DNA of 6,992 nucleotides from Candidatus Cloacimonadota bacterium. GTDB taxonomy: Bacteria > Muiribacteriota > UBA6191 > JACPRK01. A program made the position numbers and the translations under genes. The notes below the pieces were generated by a model. The model saw only the letters and a program-made list of their open reading frames with translations. It was not told the origin of the DNA and searched no databases. The stretch spans positions 1 to 6,992 of the forward strand of contig JAJFLN010000418.1 in assembly GCA_021772705.1 (NCBI GenBank). Reading direction: 5' to 3'. Positions 1 through 6,798 of this stretch are shown here, one piece after another (position 1 is the stretch's first letter; each line of letters opens with the position of its first letter).

Positions 1-108
1 GTCGTCCTGGATGCGGGCATCCATAGTAGGACGAACGGATCGGGAAAACTCGGCCATTCAGTCGTCCTGGATGCGGGCATCCATAGTGGGGCGAACGGAT
101 CCGGAATA
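1..108. repeat. Two tandem REP-like palindromic repeats, 60-base period
   Basis: Positions 1-48 and 61-108 are near-identical direct repeats: the first 27 bases match exactly, and mismatches fall only at unit positions 28, 31, 42 and 47. Each unit carries the palindrome TGGATGCGGGCATCCA (8-23 and 68-83). This is flanked by TCGTCC (2-7) and GGACGA (29-34), which can pair to give a two-part hairpin with a 5-base bulge (24-28). In the second copy the outer arm change A31 to G91 keeps pairing as a G-U wobble. The remaining 12 bases of each period differ. This resembles dispersed extragenic palindromic (REP/BIME-type) elements known from many bacteria; that class assignment is inference. The array may continue left of the window. 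A pair of regulator-binding sites is an alternative. Confidence 0.8.
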
Positions 109-156
109 GGCCAGGGGACCCCCTACGGGACATGCACCCCCGAGGAGCGCTTTCCC

Positions 157-185
157 TTGACAGCAAGCGGGGTTCTGGCTATCTT
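157..185 (+). promoter_or_regulatory. Sigma-70-type promoter for the polyamine/glycolipid operon
   Basis: A perfect -35 hexamer TTGACA lies at 157-162, and a -10-like TATCTT lies at 180-185 (4 of 6 matches, keeping the key T1, A2 and T6). The spacer is exactly 17 bases. Transcription would start near 192, giving a leader of about 30 bases before the GTG at 222. The tandem hairpins at 1-108 would then lie upstream of the transcript and not in its leader. The assignment rests on sequence match alone. Confidence 0.55.
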
Positions 186-205
186 GGCTGGCTCCTCGCA
201 GACCC

Positions 206-213
206 AAGGAGGT
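206..213 (+). promoter_or_regulatory. Strong ribosome binding site fixing the GTG start at 222
   Basis: AAGGAGGT at 206-213 is a near-perfect Shine-Dalgarno sequence, 8 bases before GTG at 222. It decides the start over the in-frame ATG at 132, which would add 30 residues with no resemblance to the enzyme family and would start upstream of the predicted promoter. Confidence 0.8.
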
Positions 214-221
214 GTGGAGTC

Positions 222-785
222 GTGCCTTTCTCACGAGCTGTCCCCAAGAAGATGTTCCTCACCAAGGGCGTCGGAGTTCACAAGGAGAAGCTGAACAGCT
301 TCGAAGTGGCCCTTCGTACTGCTTCAATCGAGAAGTTCAACCTCATCACGGTCTCATCCATATTTCCTGGCGGCTGCAAGATTATCAGTCGAAAGGCGGG
401 TCTGGAGTTCATGGAGCCTGGCCAGATCGTTCCCGTCGTCATGAGCCGATCCGAGACCCATGAGCCCAATCGGCTCATCGCGGCAAGCATCGGACTGGCC
501 CTGCCCGTGGACAAGCAGAAGCAAGGCTACGGGTACCTGTCGGAACACCATTCCTACGGCGAGACCGAAGAGAAGGCCGGCGACTACTGTGAGGACATGG
601 CGGCTCAGATGATCGCCACGATCATGGGGCTCGAGTTCGACATGGAAGAGTCCTACGACGAGCGGAAGGACCTCTGGCGCATGAGCGGTAGGGACTTCCG
701 GACCCGGAACATCACCCAGTCTGCCGTGGGCAACAAGAATGGGTTCTGGACAACAGTGGTTGCCGCTGCTGTTCTGATTGTCTGA
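222..785 (+). CDS. pdaD: Pyruvoyl-dependent arginine decarboxylase
   Basis: This enzyme decarboxylates L-arginine to agmatine, the first step of a polyamine route, using a self-generated pyruvoyl group instead of pyridoxal phosphate. The 187-residue product matches the family along its length: VPKKMFLTKGVGVHKEKLNSFE begins near residue 7 (18-residue core visible), the self-cleavage site is TVSSIF with Ser45-Ser46, SEHH sits at 107-110, GETEEKAGDYCED at 113-125 and the RTRNITQSA block near the C terminus. Cleavage between the two serines should give a short beta chain and an alpha chain with Ser46 turned into pyruvoyl. Asn40 lies six residues before it, as Asn47 does relative to Ser53 in the Methanocaldococcus enzyme. 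The start is GTG behind a strong ribosome site. It leads a tight operon, 9 bases before a deoxyhypusine synthase-like gene, which supports a polyamine role. No agmatinase or agmatine deiminase gene is in the window. Confidence 0.95.
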   Translation: MPFSRAVPKKMFLTKGVGVHKEKLNSFEVALRTASIEKFNLITVSSIFPGGCKIISRKAGLEFMEPGQIVPVVMSRSETHEPNRLIAASIGLALPVDKQKQGYGYLSEHHSYGETEEKAGDYCEDMAAQMIATIMGLEFDMEESYDERKDLWRMSGRDFRTRNITQSAVGNKNGFWTTVVAAAVLIV

Positions 786-794
786 GGAGGTCCA

Positions 795-1985
795 GTGTCC
801 AGCAGCAAGAGAGCCAAGCGACAAGCCTCACGGGCCCGCTCCGGGAAACCTTCGTCAGCGAAGCCGGCTCGCCCGGGCTGCAACCGTGAGTTGCGGCAGC
901 TGGCACCTGTGGAGCCCTGGCGGCCTCGCAAGGGCAGCCGTCTGACGGATCTCGTCGACGGGTACATCGCAGGCGGGGCCTTCAACGGCGGTCGGCTGGG
1001 GCAGGCCTGCCAGTTGCTCCAGCACGTCCTGCAGGGCGACTCCACGGTGGCCCTGACCCTCAGCGGCGCCATGATTCCGGCAGGGCTCGGCGGCATCCTG
1101 ATCGAGATGATGGAGCGGGGCTTCATTGACTGCATCATCTCCACGGGCGCCAACATCTACCACGATCTCCACTTCGCCCTCGACATGCCCGTGGTGCAGG
1201 GGGACTTTCGCGCCGACGACGATGCTCTGGCCCGGGAAGGCATCGTGCGGATCTACGATGTCTTCATCACCGAGAAGGTCCTCCTCGACACTGACGCTTA
1301 TCTCCGGGCTATCTTCGGTTCCATGGAGTTCGATGGCCCGATCTCCTCGGCCACGCTGCACGAGGCCATTGGTCGCCGGGTCCTGGAGGACGCCCCCTCG
1401 GCGGATCGCTCCTTCGTGGCCGCCGCCGCCAGGCTCGGCGTTCCTGTCTATACCAGCTCGCCCGGCGACAGCTCGATCGGAATGAACCTGGCGGGAGCGA
1501 AGTTCGACGGCGGAACCGTCACGGTGGACCCCGATATCGATGTTCTGGAGACCTCCGCCATTGTTCACGCAGCCGACTCCAACGCCGTGATCATGATCGG
1601 CGGAGGATCGCCGAAGAACTTCTACCTTCAGACCCAGCCCACTCTCTGGCAGATTCTGGGAGTCAATCGAGGCGGGCACGACTACTTCATCCAGCTCACC
1701 ACCGACAGCCCCCACTGGGGCGGCCTCTCGGGGGCCACGCCTCAGGAGGCTGTCAGCTGGGGAAAGATCAAGCCGGGCCAGCTGGAGAACAATGTGGTGG
1801 TGTACAGCTGCGCCACCGTGACGGCGCCGATCCTCTTCGGTGATGCCATCAGCCGCGGCAAGCGGCGCAAGCCCAAGAGACTCTTCGGCCAGCTCGACGT
1901 GATCATGAGCGACCTCAGGCGAGCCACGGGCAGGCGAGTCCCAGGAGGGCAGGGGAAGGGAGCCAGGGCTGGCGAGGATGACTGA
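795..1985 (+). CDS. Deoxyhypusine synthase-like protein (polyamine/homospermidine type)
   Basis: This is an NAD-dependent enzyme of the deoxyhypusine synthase family, which transfers an aminobutyl group from spermidine to an acceptor. In bacteria lacking eIF5A such homologues are usually linked to polyamine (often homospermidine) formation. Visible motifs are LTLSGAMIPAGL (88-99), STGANIYHDLH (116-126), the glycine loop GGGSPKNF (269-276) and TDSPHWGGLSGATPQEAV (303-320) running into SWGKI. Lys324 of SWGKI matches the catalytic lysine (Lys329 in the human enzyme), so catalysis looks intact. The eukaryotic K-H-H after the glycine loop is K-N-F here, which may mean a different substrate; that is inference. 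The 396 residues include a basic Ser/Lys/Arg-rich N-terminal extension (1-46) and a glycine/arginine-rich tail (about 375-396). The start is GTG, with GAGGAGGT at 784-791 overlapping the upstream stop. The last 8 bases overlap the next gene. No eIF5A/EF-P-type acceptor gene is nearby. Confidence 0.93.
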   Translation: MSSSKRAKRQASRARSGKPSSAKPARPGCNRELRQLAPVEPWRPRKGSRLTDLVDGYIAGGAFNGGRLGQACQLLQHVLQGDSTVALTLSGAMIPAGLGGILIEMMERGFIDCIISTGANIYHDLHFALDMPVVQGDFRADDDALAREGIVRIYDVFITEKVLLDTDAYLRAIFGSMEFDGPISSATLHEAIGRRVLEDAPSADRSFVAAAARLGVPVYTSSPGDSSIGMNLAGAKFDGGTVTVDPDIDVLETSAIVHAADSNAVIMIGGGSPKNFYLQTQPTLWQILGVNRGGHDYFIQLTTDSPHWGGLSGATPQEAVSWGKIKPGQLENNVVVYSCATVTAPILFGDAISRGKRRKPKRLFGQLDVIMSDLRRATGRRVPGGQGKGARAGEDD

Positions 1986-2718
1986 CGGCGTCGATAATCA
2001 GCCCCCTCGTCTGTCCATCGTTGTACCCGCCTACAACGAAGAAGAGTGCCTTCCGGGTCTGGTGGCGGAGATCCGCCAGACCCTCGTCGCAGCCGGCGAA
2101 ACTTATGAGTTGCTCCTCGTCGATGACGGCAGCACGGACCGGACTCCGGCGGTGATGCGGGAGTTGGCTGAACAGGATTCCTCGATCCGGATACTGCGGC
2201 TCCTGCAGAACAGGGGGCAGACCGCCGCGTTCGATGCAGGATTCAAGGCGGCCCAGGGTGAGGTGGTGGTGACCCTCGACGCCGATGGTCAGAACGACCC
2301 GGGTGACATCCCGAAGCTGTTGCCTTTCATTGCCGACTTTGACGCGGTCTGCGGCATTCGGGCCCGGCGTAACGACAGCTGGATTCGCCGGATCAGTTCT
2401 CGAGTCGGCAACGGCGTCCGGAACTGGGCGACAGGCGAAGACATCGTCGATACGGGCTGTTCCCTCAAGGCGTTCCGGAGGGGCATCCTGCAGCAGTTTC
2501 AGCTGTTCACTGGAATGCATCGGTTCTTTCCCACTCTGGTCCGGTTCGCCGGAGGCCGGATACGGCAGATCGAGGTCAATCATCGTGGCCGTCAGGGTGG
2601 GACCGCGAAGTACGGTGTCGGCAACAGGTTGTTCAGGACCGCGGCAGATCTGCTGGCAGTGGTCTGGATGAAACGGCGCTGGTTGCGCTACGAGGTCGTG
2701 GAGGAGTCGAGATCATGA
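1978..2718 (+). CDS. Family 2 glycosyltransferase (dolichol-phosphate-sugar synthase-like)
   Basis: The 246-residue product is a single GT-A fold domain that should transfer a sugar from a nucleotide sugar to a membrane polyprenyl phosphate or lipid at the cytoplasmic face. It shows the opening strand LSIVVPAYNEEECLP (12-26), VDDGSTDRT (48-56), NRGQTAAFDAGFKAAQGEVV (78-97), the metal-binding DADGQNDP (101-108), TGCSLKAF (159-166), GMHRFFPTL (179-187) and HRGRQGGTAKYG (202-213). It ends with DLLAVVWMKRRW and has no C-terminal membrane helices, unlike ArnC/GtrB-type relatives. The sugar and lipid cannot be read from sequence. ATG at 1978 overlaps the upstream stop by 8 bases; the Shine-Dalgarno is weak, so translation is probably coupled. 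It overlaps the following LAB_N gene by 4 bases, a commonly seen pairing in lipid-glycosylation loci. Confidence 0.94.
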   Translation: MTDGVDNQPPRLSIVVPAYNEEECLPGLVAEIRQTLVAAGETYELLLVDDGSTDRTPAVMRELAEQDSSIRILRLLQNRGQTAAFDAGFKAAQGEVVVTLDADGQNDPGDIPKLLPFIADFDAVCGIRARRNDSWIRRISSRVGNGVRNWATGEDIVDTGCSLKAFRRGILQQFQLFTGMHRFFPTLVRFAGGRIRQIEVNHRGRQGGTAKYGVGNRLFRTAADLLAVVWMKRRWLRYEVVEESRS

Positions 2719-3002
2719 CCGATACACACTGGTTGATTTTCGGATTCACGGGTCAGTTCTTCTTCGGATGCCGCTTCCTGGTTCAGTGGATTGCCAGCGA
2801 AAGAGCCGGCAAGAGTGTCGTCCCTGTCAGCTTCTGGTACCTTTCTATCGTCGGGAGTGCGATGATCCTGTTCTACGCAATTCACCGCGTCGATCCGGTG
2901 ATCATCCTGGGCCAGTCGACGGGGTTTCTCATTTACACCAGGAACCTGGTCCTTCTGGGAAACGACCGGCACGGGAAATCCCCGAAACCCCTCGGCGCCT
3001 GA
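2715..3002 (+). CDS. Lipid-A-disaccharide-synthase N-terminal-like (LAB_N) membrane protein
   Basis: This 95-residue integral membrane protein has three hydrophobic helices at about 6-27, 37-57 and 61-82 and a short polar tail. It matches the LAB_N family (named after the N-terminal part of some lipid A disaccharide synthases): GQFFFGCRFLVQWIASE (13-29), VVPVSFWYLSIVGS (35-48), YAIHRVDPVIILGQ (54-67) and IYTRNL (73-78). Members often stand alone beside a family 2 glycosyltransferase and are thought to help handle a membrane sugar lipid; their biochemical role is not settled. ATG at 2715 shares ATGA with the upstream stop, and GGAGGAG at 2700-2706 is a well-placed ribosome site, so the two proteins are very likely co-produced. 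It is not a lipid A disaccharide synthase itself: the catalytic domain is absent. Confidence 0.93.
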   Translation: MTDTHWLIFGFTGQFFFGCRFLVQWIASERAGKSVVPVSFWYLSIVGSAMILFYAIHRVDPVIILGQSTGFLIYTRNLVLLGNDRHGKSPKPLGA

Positions 3003-3018
3003 CCCCCCATCCGGCCCG

Positions 3019-3033
3019 ATCGCCGAGGGCGAT
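3019..3033. repeat. Small intercistronic inverted repeat
   Basis: ATCGCC (3019-3024) and GGCGAT (3028-3033) are perfect 6-base arms around a 3-base loop, 16 bases after the LAB_N stop. There is no T-run after it on either strand, so it is not an intrinsic terminator. It could be an RNA processing or stability stem between the LAB_N gene and the gene at 3064, or chance. Confidence 0.3.
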
Positions 3034-3063
3034 AAGAGGCCTGCCCCACACGAGAGAACAAGA

Positions 3064-4485
3064 ATGGCCCAGGACGTGGTCCGAAATCTGAGAGAAGCCC
3101 CACCCCGTCACCGAGGGGGCAACAACCGGCAGTCCGAGCTGGCGTCGCCCCCTGCGCGGATGCCCCGTACCCGGCAGGCATTTCTCGCTGGCGCCGTCGT
3201 GGTTGCCTTCCTGCTGGGGGGCTACACGGCCCTCACCTTTCAAGAGCAGTCTGGCAGGAGGGACGTTCTCTCCGTGCTGGCCGCAGCCCGGCACGCTGCT
3301 GGTGGAGTGACGCTGCCCCCGCTCTGGGAAGCTCAGCGCCGGGTCGGCTGGGTTCTGACGGTGGACCCGGAGAATGCCGATGCCCGAGAGCTGGAAGCCA
3401 ACCTGAGAGAGAAGATCGCCGTCGCTGTTCTGAACCAGACCCGGGTGCGGATCCGGGAGGAGGCCGATCGGGATCGCCGGGCTCAGTACCAGGAGTTTCG
3501 AGATCGAGGCCTGGCAGCGTGGAGGCGAGGATTCCTGGAAGATGCCTCGGCCTATCTGGAGATAGCCCTCGATACGTTCCCGACTTCCAAGGTGCGGCAG
3601 GATCTGTACGCCCTCTACGGAGCACTGGCCGACAAGTTCTCGGGACTGGGACAGCCGGAGACGGCCCGACGGTATGCCCAGGAGGCTCGAAAGCTGGCGT
3701 CCTGGCGACGTGGCAAGCCTGTCGCCCCCCGAACGTTCGCCGACACTCGCATCAGTCAGATTGACGGGAGCAAGATGATCCTCGTCGCCGATGGCTGGAT
3801 CCAGATGGGCAGCTCCATGGGCGCCCCCGATGAGAGGCCGGTTCATTCCGTTTACATCCCTGCGTTTTACCTGGATGAGTCGGAGGTGACCAACGCCCAG
3901 TATCAGCGATTCCTGGCTGCCACGGGCCGAAAGGAGCCCAGGTTCTGGCGGAGTCGACTGTTCGATCGGCCTCGGCAGCCCGTGGTGGGTGTCACTTGGG
4001 ACGATGCGGCGGCCTACGCACGTTGGTCGGGCAAGAGGCTGCCGACAGAGGCCGAGTGGGAGCGAGCCGCCCGGGAGGGGGGCAACGGCATCTACCCCTG
4101 GGGCTCCGAGCCGACCGTGGAGCCTGGTATCACGCGTGCCTGTTTCGCCCGGCCCGTACTGAACCCGGCAGAGCCCGCCGGTGCCGGCCCGTTCTCCCGG
4201 CCTCTCAGGATCGGGAGTTTTCCACTGGGAGCTACGGCCCTGGGTCTCTTGGACATGGCCGGCAACGCCGCGGAGTGGGTTGCTGACTGGTATTCCCCCA
4301 CCTACTACCAGAGCAGCCCGGAGACCGGGCCGACCGGTCCGGAACAGGGAGTCGAGAGGGTCTTGCGCGGCGGATCATGGCGTGACGCGGCCTCCCGTCT
4401 CACGGTCTCCGCCCGAGGACACATGCATCCCGGAACGGCAGAGGATTTCATCGGCTTCCGCTGCGCCTCCAGCGCCGACAGCTGA
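3064..4485 (+). CDS. Membrane-anchored SUMF1/FGE-sulfatase-domain protein with TPR-like region
   Basis: This 473-residue protein has a short basic N terminus, one membrane helix (about 39-58), a helical TPR-like region (about 145-212, including GLAAWRRGFLEDASAYLEIA) and a C-terminal formylglycine-generating-enzyme/EgtB/PvdO-type domain (about 231-470). Domain motifs are MGS (248-250), DESEVTNAQYQRFL (271-284), PVVGVTWDDAAAYARWSGKR (306-325) followed by LPTEAEWERAAR, YPWG (344-347), DMAGNAAEWVADWY (397-410), VLRGGSW (433-439) and GFRC (464-467). Positive charges before the helix predict the domain outside the cytoplasm. True FGEs carry two catalytic cysteines in the strand before GFRC; here that segment is RLTVSARGHMHPG, without cysteine. 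Sulfatase activation is therefore unlikely, and a structural, binding or other iron-enzyme role is open. No sulfatase is nearby. It follows LAB_N by 61 bases. The ribosome site is weak (GAGAG at 3052-3056), so ATG at 3160 is an alternative start. Confidence 0.92.
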   Translation: MAQDVVRNLREAPPRHRGGNNRQSELASPPARMPRTRQAFLAGAVVVAFLLGGYTALTFQEQSGRRDVLSVLAAARHAAGGVTLPPLWEAQRRVGWVLTVDPENADARELEANLREKIAVAVLNQTRVRIREEADRDRRAQYQEFRDRGLAAWRRGFLEDASAYLEIALDTFPTSKVRQDLYALYGALADKFSGLGQPETARRYAQEARKLASWRRGKPVAPRTFADTRISQIDGSKMILVADGWIQMGSSMGAPDERPVHSVYIPAFYLDESEVTNAQYQRFLAATGRKEPRFWRSRLFDRPRQPVVGVTWDDAAAYARWSGKRLPTEAEWERAAREGGNGIYPWGSEPTVEPGITRACFARPVLNPAEPAGAGPFSRPLRIGSFPLGATALGLLDMAGNAAEWVADWYSPTYYQSSPETGPTGPEQGVERVLRGGSWRDAASRLTVSARGHMHPGTAEDFIGFRCASSADS

Positions 4486-4553
4486 AGCCGGCAGCCGCAG
4501 TTCAACTCGAGAGAGTGGTATCCCGGAAGTCTGGATGCCCGGAACCGGCTTCA
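4483..4553. repeat. Widely spaced inverted repeat at the convergent gene ends
   Basis: TGAAGCCGG (4483-4491, starting on the stop codon of the gene ending at 4485) is the perfect reverse complement of CCGGCTTCA (4545-4553). The loop is 53 bases and covers the 3' end of the minus-strand gene. No T-run follows, so it is not a standard terminator. It is the only structure I see at this tail-to-tail junction, and 9 bases could be chance. Confidence 0.3.
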
Positions 4554-5014
4554 GGAATCAGGTCCTCCAGCAGCCGATCGTGAAGCCACTCATGAAGCTT
4601 CAGCAATCCGTTGCTCGTGAAGAGCCTGTAGTCCGTCGAGGGCCGGTAACTCACGGCCTTTCCGTCCTTCAACTCCAGAGTGCCGATCAGGTCCTCGTCA
4701 GGTGGCGACTCGGTAGATTCCGCGGAACGAAGGTCGTGAATGACGAAGCTCCCGTTGGGTTGCTGCTTCGCGGCCGACTGCAGCAATGGCCAGTCGTTGC
4801 CGTGCCGGGCGATGACGGAGTGGAGAAACTCCAGGAACGCCACGTTCTGCCGGAAGTGGTCGGCGTCGAAGTGGTCCGGCCCGTCGACCAGCTCCCCCAG
4901 GATGGCCTCCGAAGGCAACCCACACTGGAGCGCCGTCTTTTTGGGCATTGGAGACAGGTAGTATCTGGGAGAACCCCTTCCCGTCGGATCGACCTCGTAG
5001 AGGAACATAGTCAC
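4502..5014 (-). CDS. Hypothetical protein coupled to dtd
   Basis: I do not recognise this 170-residue soluble protein. It has no signal peptide or membrane segment and a single cysteine (Cys31). The N-terminal part reads as beta strands (MFLYEVDPTG, RYYLSPMPKK), the middle as an acidic and amphipathic helix (about 47-83: DHFDADHFRQNVAFLEFLHS onward), then strands (SFVIHDLR; LIGTLELKDGKAVSYRP) and a C-terminal helix (about 136-153, LLKLHEWLHDRLLEDLI). The layout suggests a small alpha/beta domain. Its GTG start shares GTGA with the dtd stop, and a second in-frame ATG sits at 5008 behind GGAAG, so the start is 5014 or 5008. Either way it is translationally coupled to dtd. It ends 16 bases from the convergent gene ending at 4485. 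No function is claimed. Confidence 0.82.
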   Translation of the reverse strand: MTMFLYEVDPTGRGSPRYYLSPMPKKTALQCGLPSEAILGELVDGPDHFDADHFRQNVAFLEFLHSVIARHGNDWPLLQSAAKQQPNGSFVIHDLRSAESTESPPDEDLIGTLELKDGKAVSYRPSTDYRLFTSNGLLKLHEWLHDRLLEDLIPEAGSGHPDFRDTTLSS

Positions 5015-5505
5015 TCTTCCGCCCCCTGCTCCTTCAGGTTTCCCCGGCGGCTCATTGTTTCTTCCAGCCGGCTGTCGAGCAAGATAGTGACGGGACCATC
5101 GTTGAGAAGTTCCACCTGCATGTTGGCCCCGAACTGACCCGTCTCCACCGTCAGATCCGATTGGCGCAAGGTCTCGACCAGCAAGTCGAAGAGGCGGGTC
5201 GCTTCCTCGGGAGGAGCCGCCCGGGTGAAGCTGGGTCTCCGGCCTCTCCGGCAGTCAGAGAGCAGGGTGAACTGGCTCACCAGTAGAAGGCTGCCGCCAG
5301 CCTCACGAAGTGAAAGGTTCATCTTGCCTGCGGCGTCGTTGAAGAGACGCAGATCGGGGATCTTTCTGGCCATGAACTCCACATCTCGCTCCAGGTCTCC
5401 TCCTTTGACACCGACCAGGGCGAGCAAGCCTCCCTCGATGGACCCGACAAGTCTGTCCTCTACCGTGACGGCGGCCCGTCTGACTCTCTGAAGGACAGTC
5501 AACAT
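5011..5505 (-). CDS. dtd: D-aminoacyl-tRNA deacylase (DTD)
   Basis: This enzyme hydrolyses D-amino acids (and glycine mischarged on tRNA-Ala) from tRNA in the cytoplasm, protecting translation. The match runs along the whole length: MLTVLQRVRRAAVTVEDRLVG at the start (20-residue stretch of the family pattern), GDLERDVEFMARKIPDLRLF (36-55), KMNLSL (61-66), the signature SQFTLLSDCRRGRRPSFTRA (77-96), GQFGANMQVELLNDGPVT with the cross-subunit Gly-cisPro at 137-138, and LLDS. The core ends near residue 145, the usual family length. A polar, charged tail of about 20 residues follows, ending GAEE, and it overlaps the start of the next gene. ATG at 5505 has AAGGAAG about 11 bases upstream. It lies 105 bases after the zinc-ribbon gene on the same strand and may share its transcript. 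Confidence 0.97.
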   Translation of the reverse strand: MLTVLQRVRRAAVTVEDRLVGSIEGGLLALVGVKGGDLERDVEFMARKIPDLRLFNDAAGKMNLSLREAGGSLLLVSQFTLLSDCRRGRRPSFTRAAPPEEATRLFDLLVETLRQSDLTVETGQFGANMQVELLNDGPVTILLDSRLEETMSRRGNLKEQGAEE

Positions 5506-5529
5506 CAGCTACACCACTTCCTTCGTCCT

Positions 5530-5547
5530 CTGGGCCACCGAGCCCAG
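5530..5547. repeat. GC-rich hairpin between the zinc-ribbon gene and dtd
   Basis: CTGGGC (5530-5535) and GCCCAG (5542-5547) are perfect 6-base arms around the loop CACCGA. On the minus strand this lies about 64 bases after the zinc-ribbon stop and 25 bases before the dtd start. No T-run follows, so it is not a clear intrinsic terminator. It could modulate read-through or RNA stability. Confidence 0.35.
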
Positions 5548-5578
5548 CCGTCGCGCCGATCGCCCGGACGCCTTCCCA

Positions 5579-5587
5579 GGGGGGGGG
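5579..5587. repeat. Nine-base G homopolymer
   Basis: An uninterrupted run of nine G (nine C on the gene strand) lies in the 105-base spacer between the zinc-ribbon gene and dtd, 23 bases past the zinc-ribbon stop. Such tracts are prone to slippage and to sequencing length errors. It is outside both reading frames, so length change would alter spacing only. Confidence 0.6.
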
Positions 5588-5610
5588 AACAAGAGAGATG
5601 GCCTTGCCAC

Positions 5611-6798
5611 TCAGGGGTAGGACTGCTTGTGGATTCCGCACCGGATCTTGGGGTAACTGCCCCGGTAACCCGCGACCTCGAAGTTGAACTTGCCGTCCCC
5701 GCTGGGGCAGAGGGGGATCTCCACCAAGAAGCCTCTCTCCATCATCTGCTTCAGCATCCGCTGTCCCAGCTCTTGCTGCTTCTGACCGGCCAGGAAACGT
5801 TCCGTGAACAGGTAGAGCGAGTACGACAGGGTCGCCAGCCGGTGCAGGCAGAGCTTGGCTCGCTTTGAATTGGCCAGTCCAGGCGACAGATAGAGATCCA
5901 GAGTATCGGTCCCTCCGGCAATGGACAGCGGCTCCTGTGTGAAGATGAGCTTGAAGTCCATCCGATCCCAGTAGGCCCCGCCCATCCTGCGTCCGTGGGC
6001 GCCATGAATGGCGCACGAGACCTGCCCGATCCCGCTGTCATAGGAGTAGTGGTGGAGCGATTTCTTGTCTTCACCGGGGTCGCTGAGAGGACCTTCCAGA
6101 AGGCCTGCTGCCTTCATATCCTTCCAGAACTCCCGAGACCCGATGTCGTTTCTATCCACCCCTCGGAGGTAGAAATAGTGTCGCCGGGCGCCCTCGATGA
6201 TCTGCTGATTTGCATAGCAGACCTGGACGTTCTGCTCGGTCGGGTCCGATGTGGGCGTTCCTTCCTTCCCCTCCGCATAGCCCATCTCGAGCAGCCTGTT
6301 TCGGACAGCATGGTACAGCTGCTCGTGTCCCTGCCTGAACCGGTAGAGGTAACCCGTCTTCGGATTCAGATCGTCCAGGTCGACGAGGGTGTCCCTGAGG
6401 GACCAGGCCTCCTTCGGAATCAAGGTCCGCGTGGCGCCGAAGCGGCCTCCCTTCACGACGTGAAAGTTCATCTGAAAGAAGACGCAGGCACCGACCACCA
6501 GAAACGGCAAGACTCCCAGCCACCCGACGCCAGGCTCATCGTCATCGAGGGATGAGGACTTCTTGCGGGTTCTCTTTGGGGGGCCGGTCTGGGTCTCGGC
6601 GAATTTGACGTTGACGGCTCCGGATTGGCTCGGCGATCTCTTGGGGTCTGGCAGGGCCGCGAAGGACGGCGGCGGGGGCTGGGCTCCACCCCGGACTGTG
6701 GCGGCCATCTTCGGCAGATCCCGTCCACACCGCACACATTCGTCGAGGGCAGGAACGTCCTCGGCGCAATGGGGGCATTTTATCTTCTGTCTAGCCAT
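5611..6798 (-). CDS. Zinc-ribbon, single-pass membrane protein with two pilin-like Cys modules
   Basis: The 395-residue product matches no named protein I know. It opens with a zinc ribbon, CPHC (8-11) and CVRC (21-24), followed by a Pro/Ser/Lys-rich linker (about 33-90) and one membrane helix (about 92-110, GWLGVLPFLVVGACVFF). After a mixed region (about 111-190) come two similar modules. Module A runs from C194 (CYANQQIIEGARRHY) through GLL (232-234) to C262-AIHG. Module B runs from C317 (CLHRLATLSYSLYLF) through GFLVEIPLCPSG (356-367) to C387-GIH. The C-to-C spacing is 68 and 70 residues. This pattern resembles the soluble part of prepilin-like proteins seen in several bacterial phyla, but the usual prepilin N-terminal peptide is absent. 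The start ATG has no clear ribosome site. It leads the minus-strand block, with dtd downstream. A role in envelope assembly or secretion is only a guess. Confidence 0.85.
   Translation of the reverse strand: MARQKIKCPHCAEDVPALDECVRCGRDLPKMAATVRGGAQPPPPSFAALPDPKRSPSQSGAVNVKFAETQTGPPKRTRKKSSSLDDDEPGVGWLGVLPFLVVGACVFFQMNFHVVKGGRFGATRTLIPKEAWSLRDTLVDLDDLNPKTGYLYRFRQGHEQLYHAVRNRLLEMGYAEGKEGTPTSDPTEQNVQVCYANQQIIEGARRHYFYLRGVDRNDIGSREFWKDMKAAGLLEGPLSDPGEDKKSLHHYSYDSGIGQVSCAIHGAHGRRMGGAYWDRMDFKLIFTQEPLSIAGGTDTLDLYLSPGLANSKRAKLCLHRLATLSYSLYLFTERFLAGQKQQELGQRMLKQMMERGFLVEIPLCPSGDGKFNFEVAGYRGSYPKIRCGIHKQSYP
5629..5850 (-). other. Second pilin-like Cys module (module B)
   Basis: Residues 317-390 of the zinc-ribbon protein. 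It begins CLHRLATLSYSLYLF, has GFLVEIPLCPSGDGKF in the middle and ends IRCGIH. It keeps all three cysteines of the pattern (C317, C364, C387) and is the better preserved of the two copies. Confidence 0.5.
5995..6219 (-). other. First pilin-like Cys module (module A)
   Basis: Residues 194-268 of the zinc-ribbon protein. It begins CYANQQIIEGARRHY, has GLLEGPLSDPG in the middle and ends VSCAIHG. The middle cysteine of module B (C364) is replaced by an acidic position (about D240), so this copy has two of the three cysteines. Confidence 0.5.
6727..6777 (-). other. Zinc ribbon (CX2C-X9-CX2C)
   Basis: Residues 8-24 of the protein starting at 6798. CPHC and CVRC form a short treble-clef or rubredoxin-like knuckle of the kind placed at the N terminus of many bacterial membrane proteins. 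Zinc binding is predicted from the spacing. Confidence 0.8.
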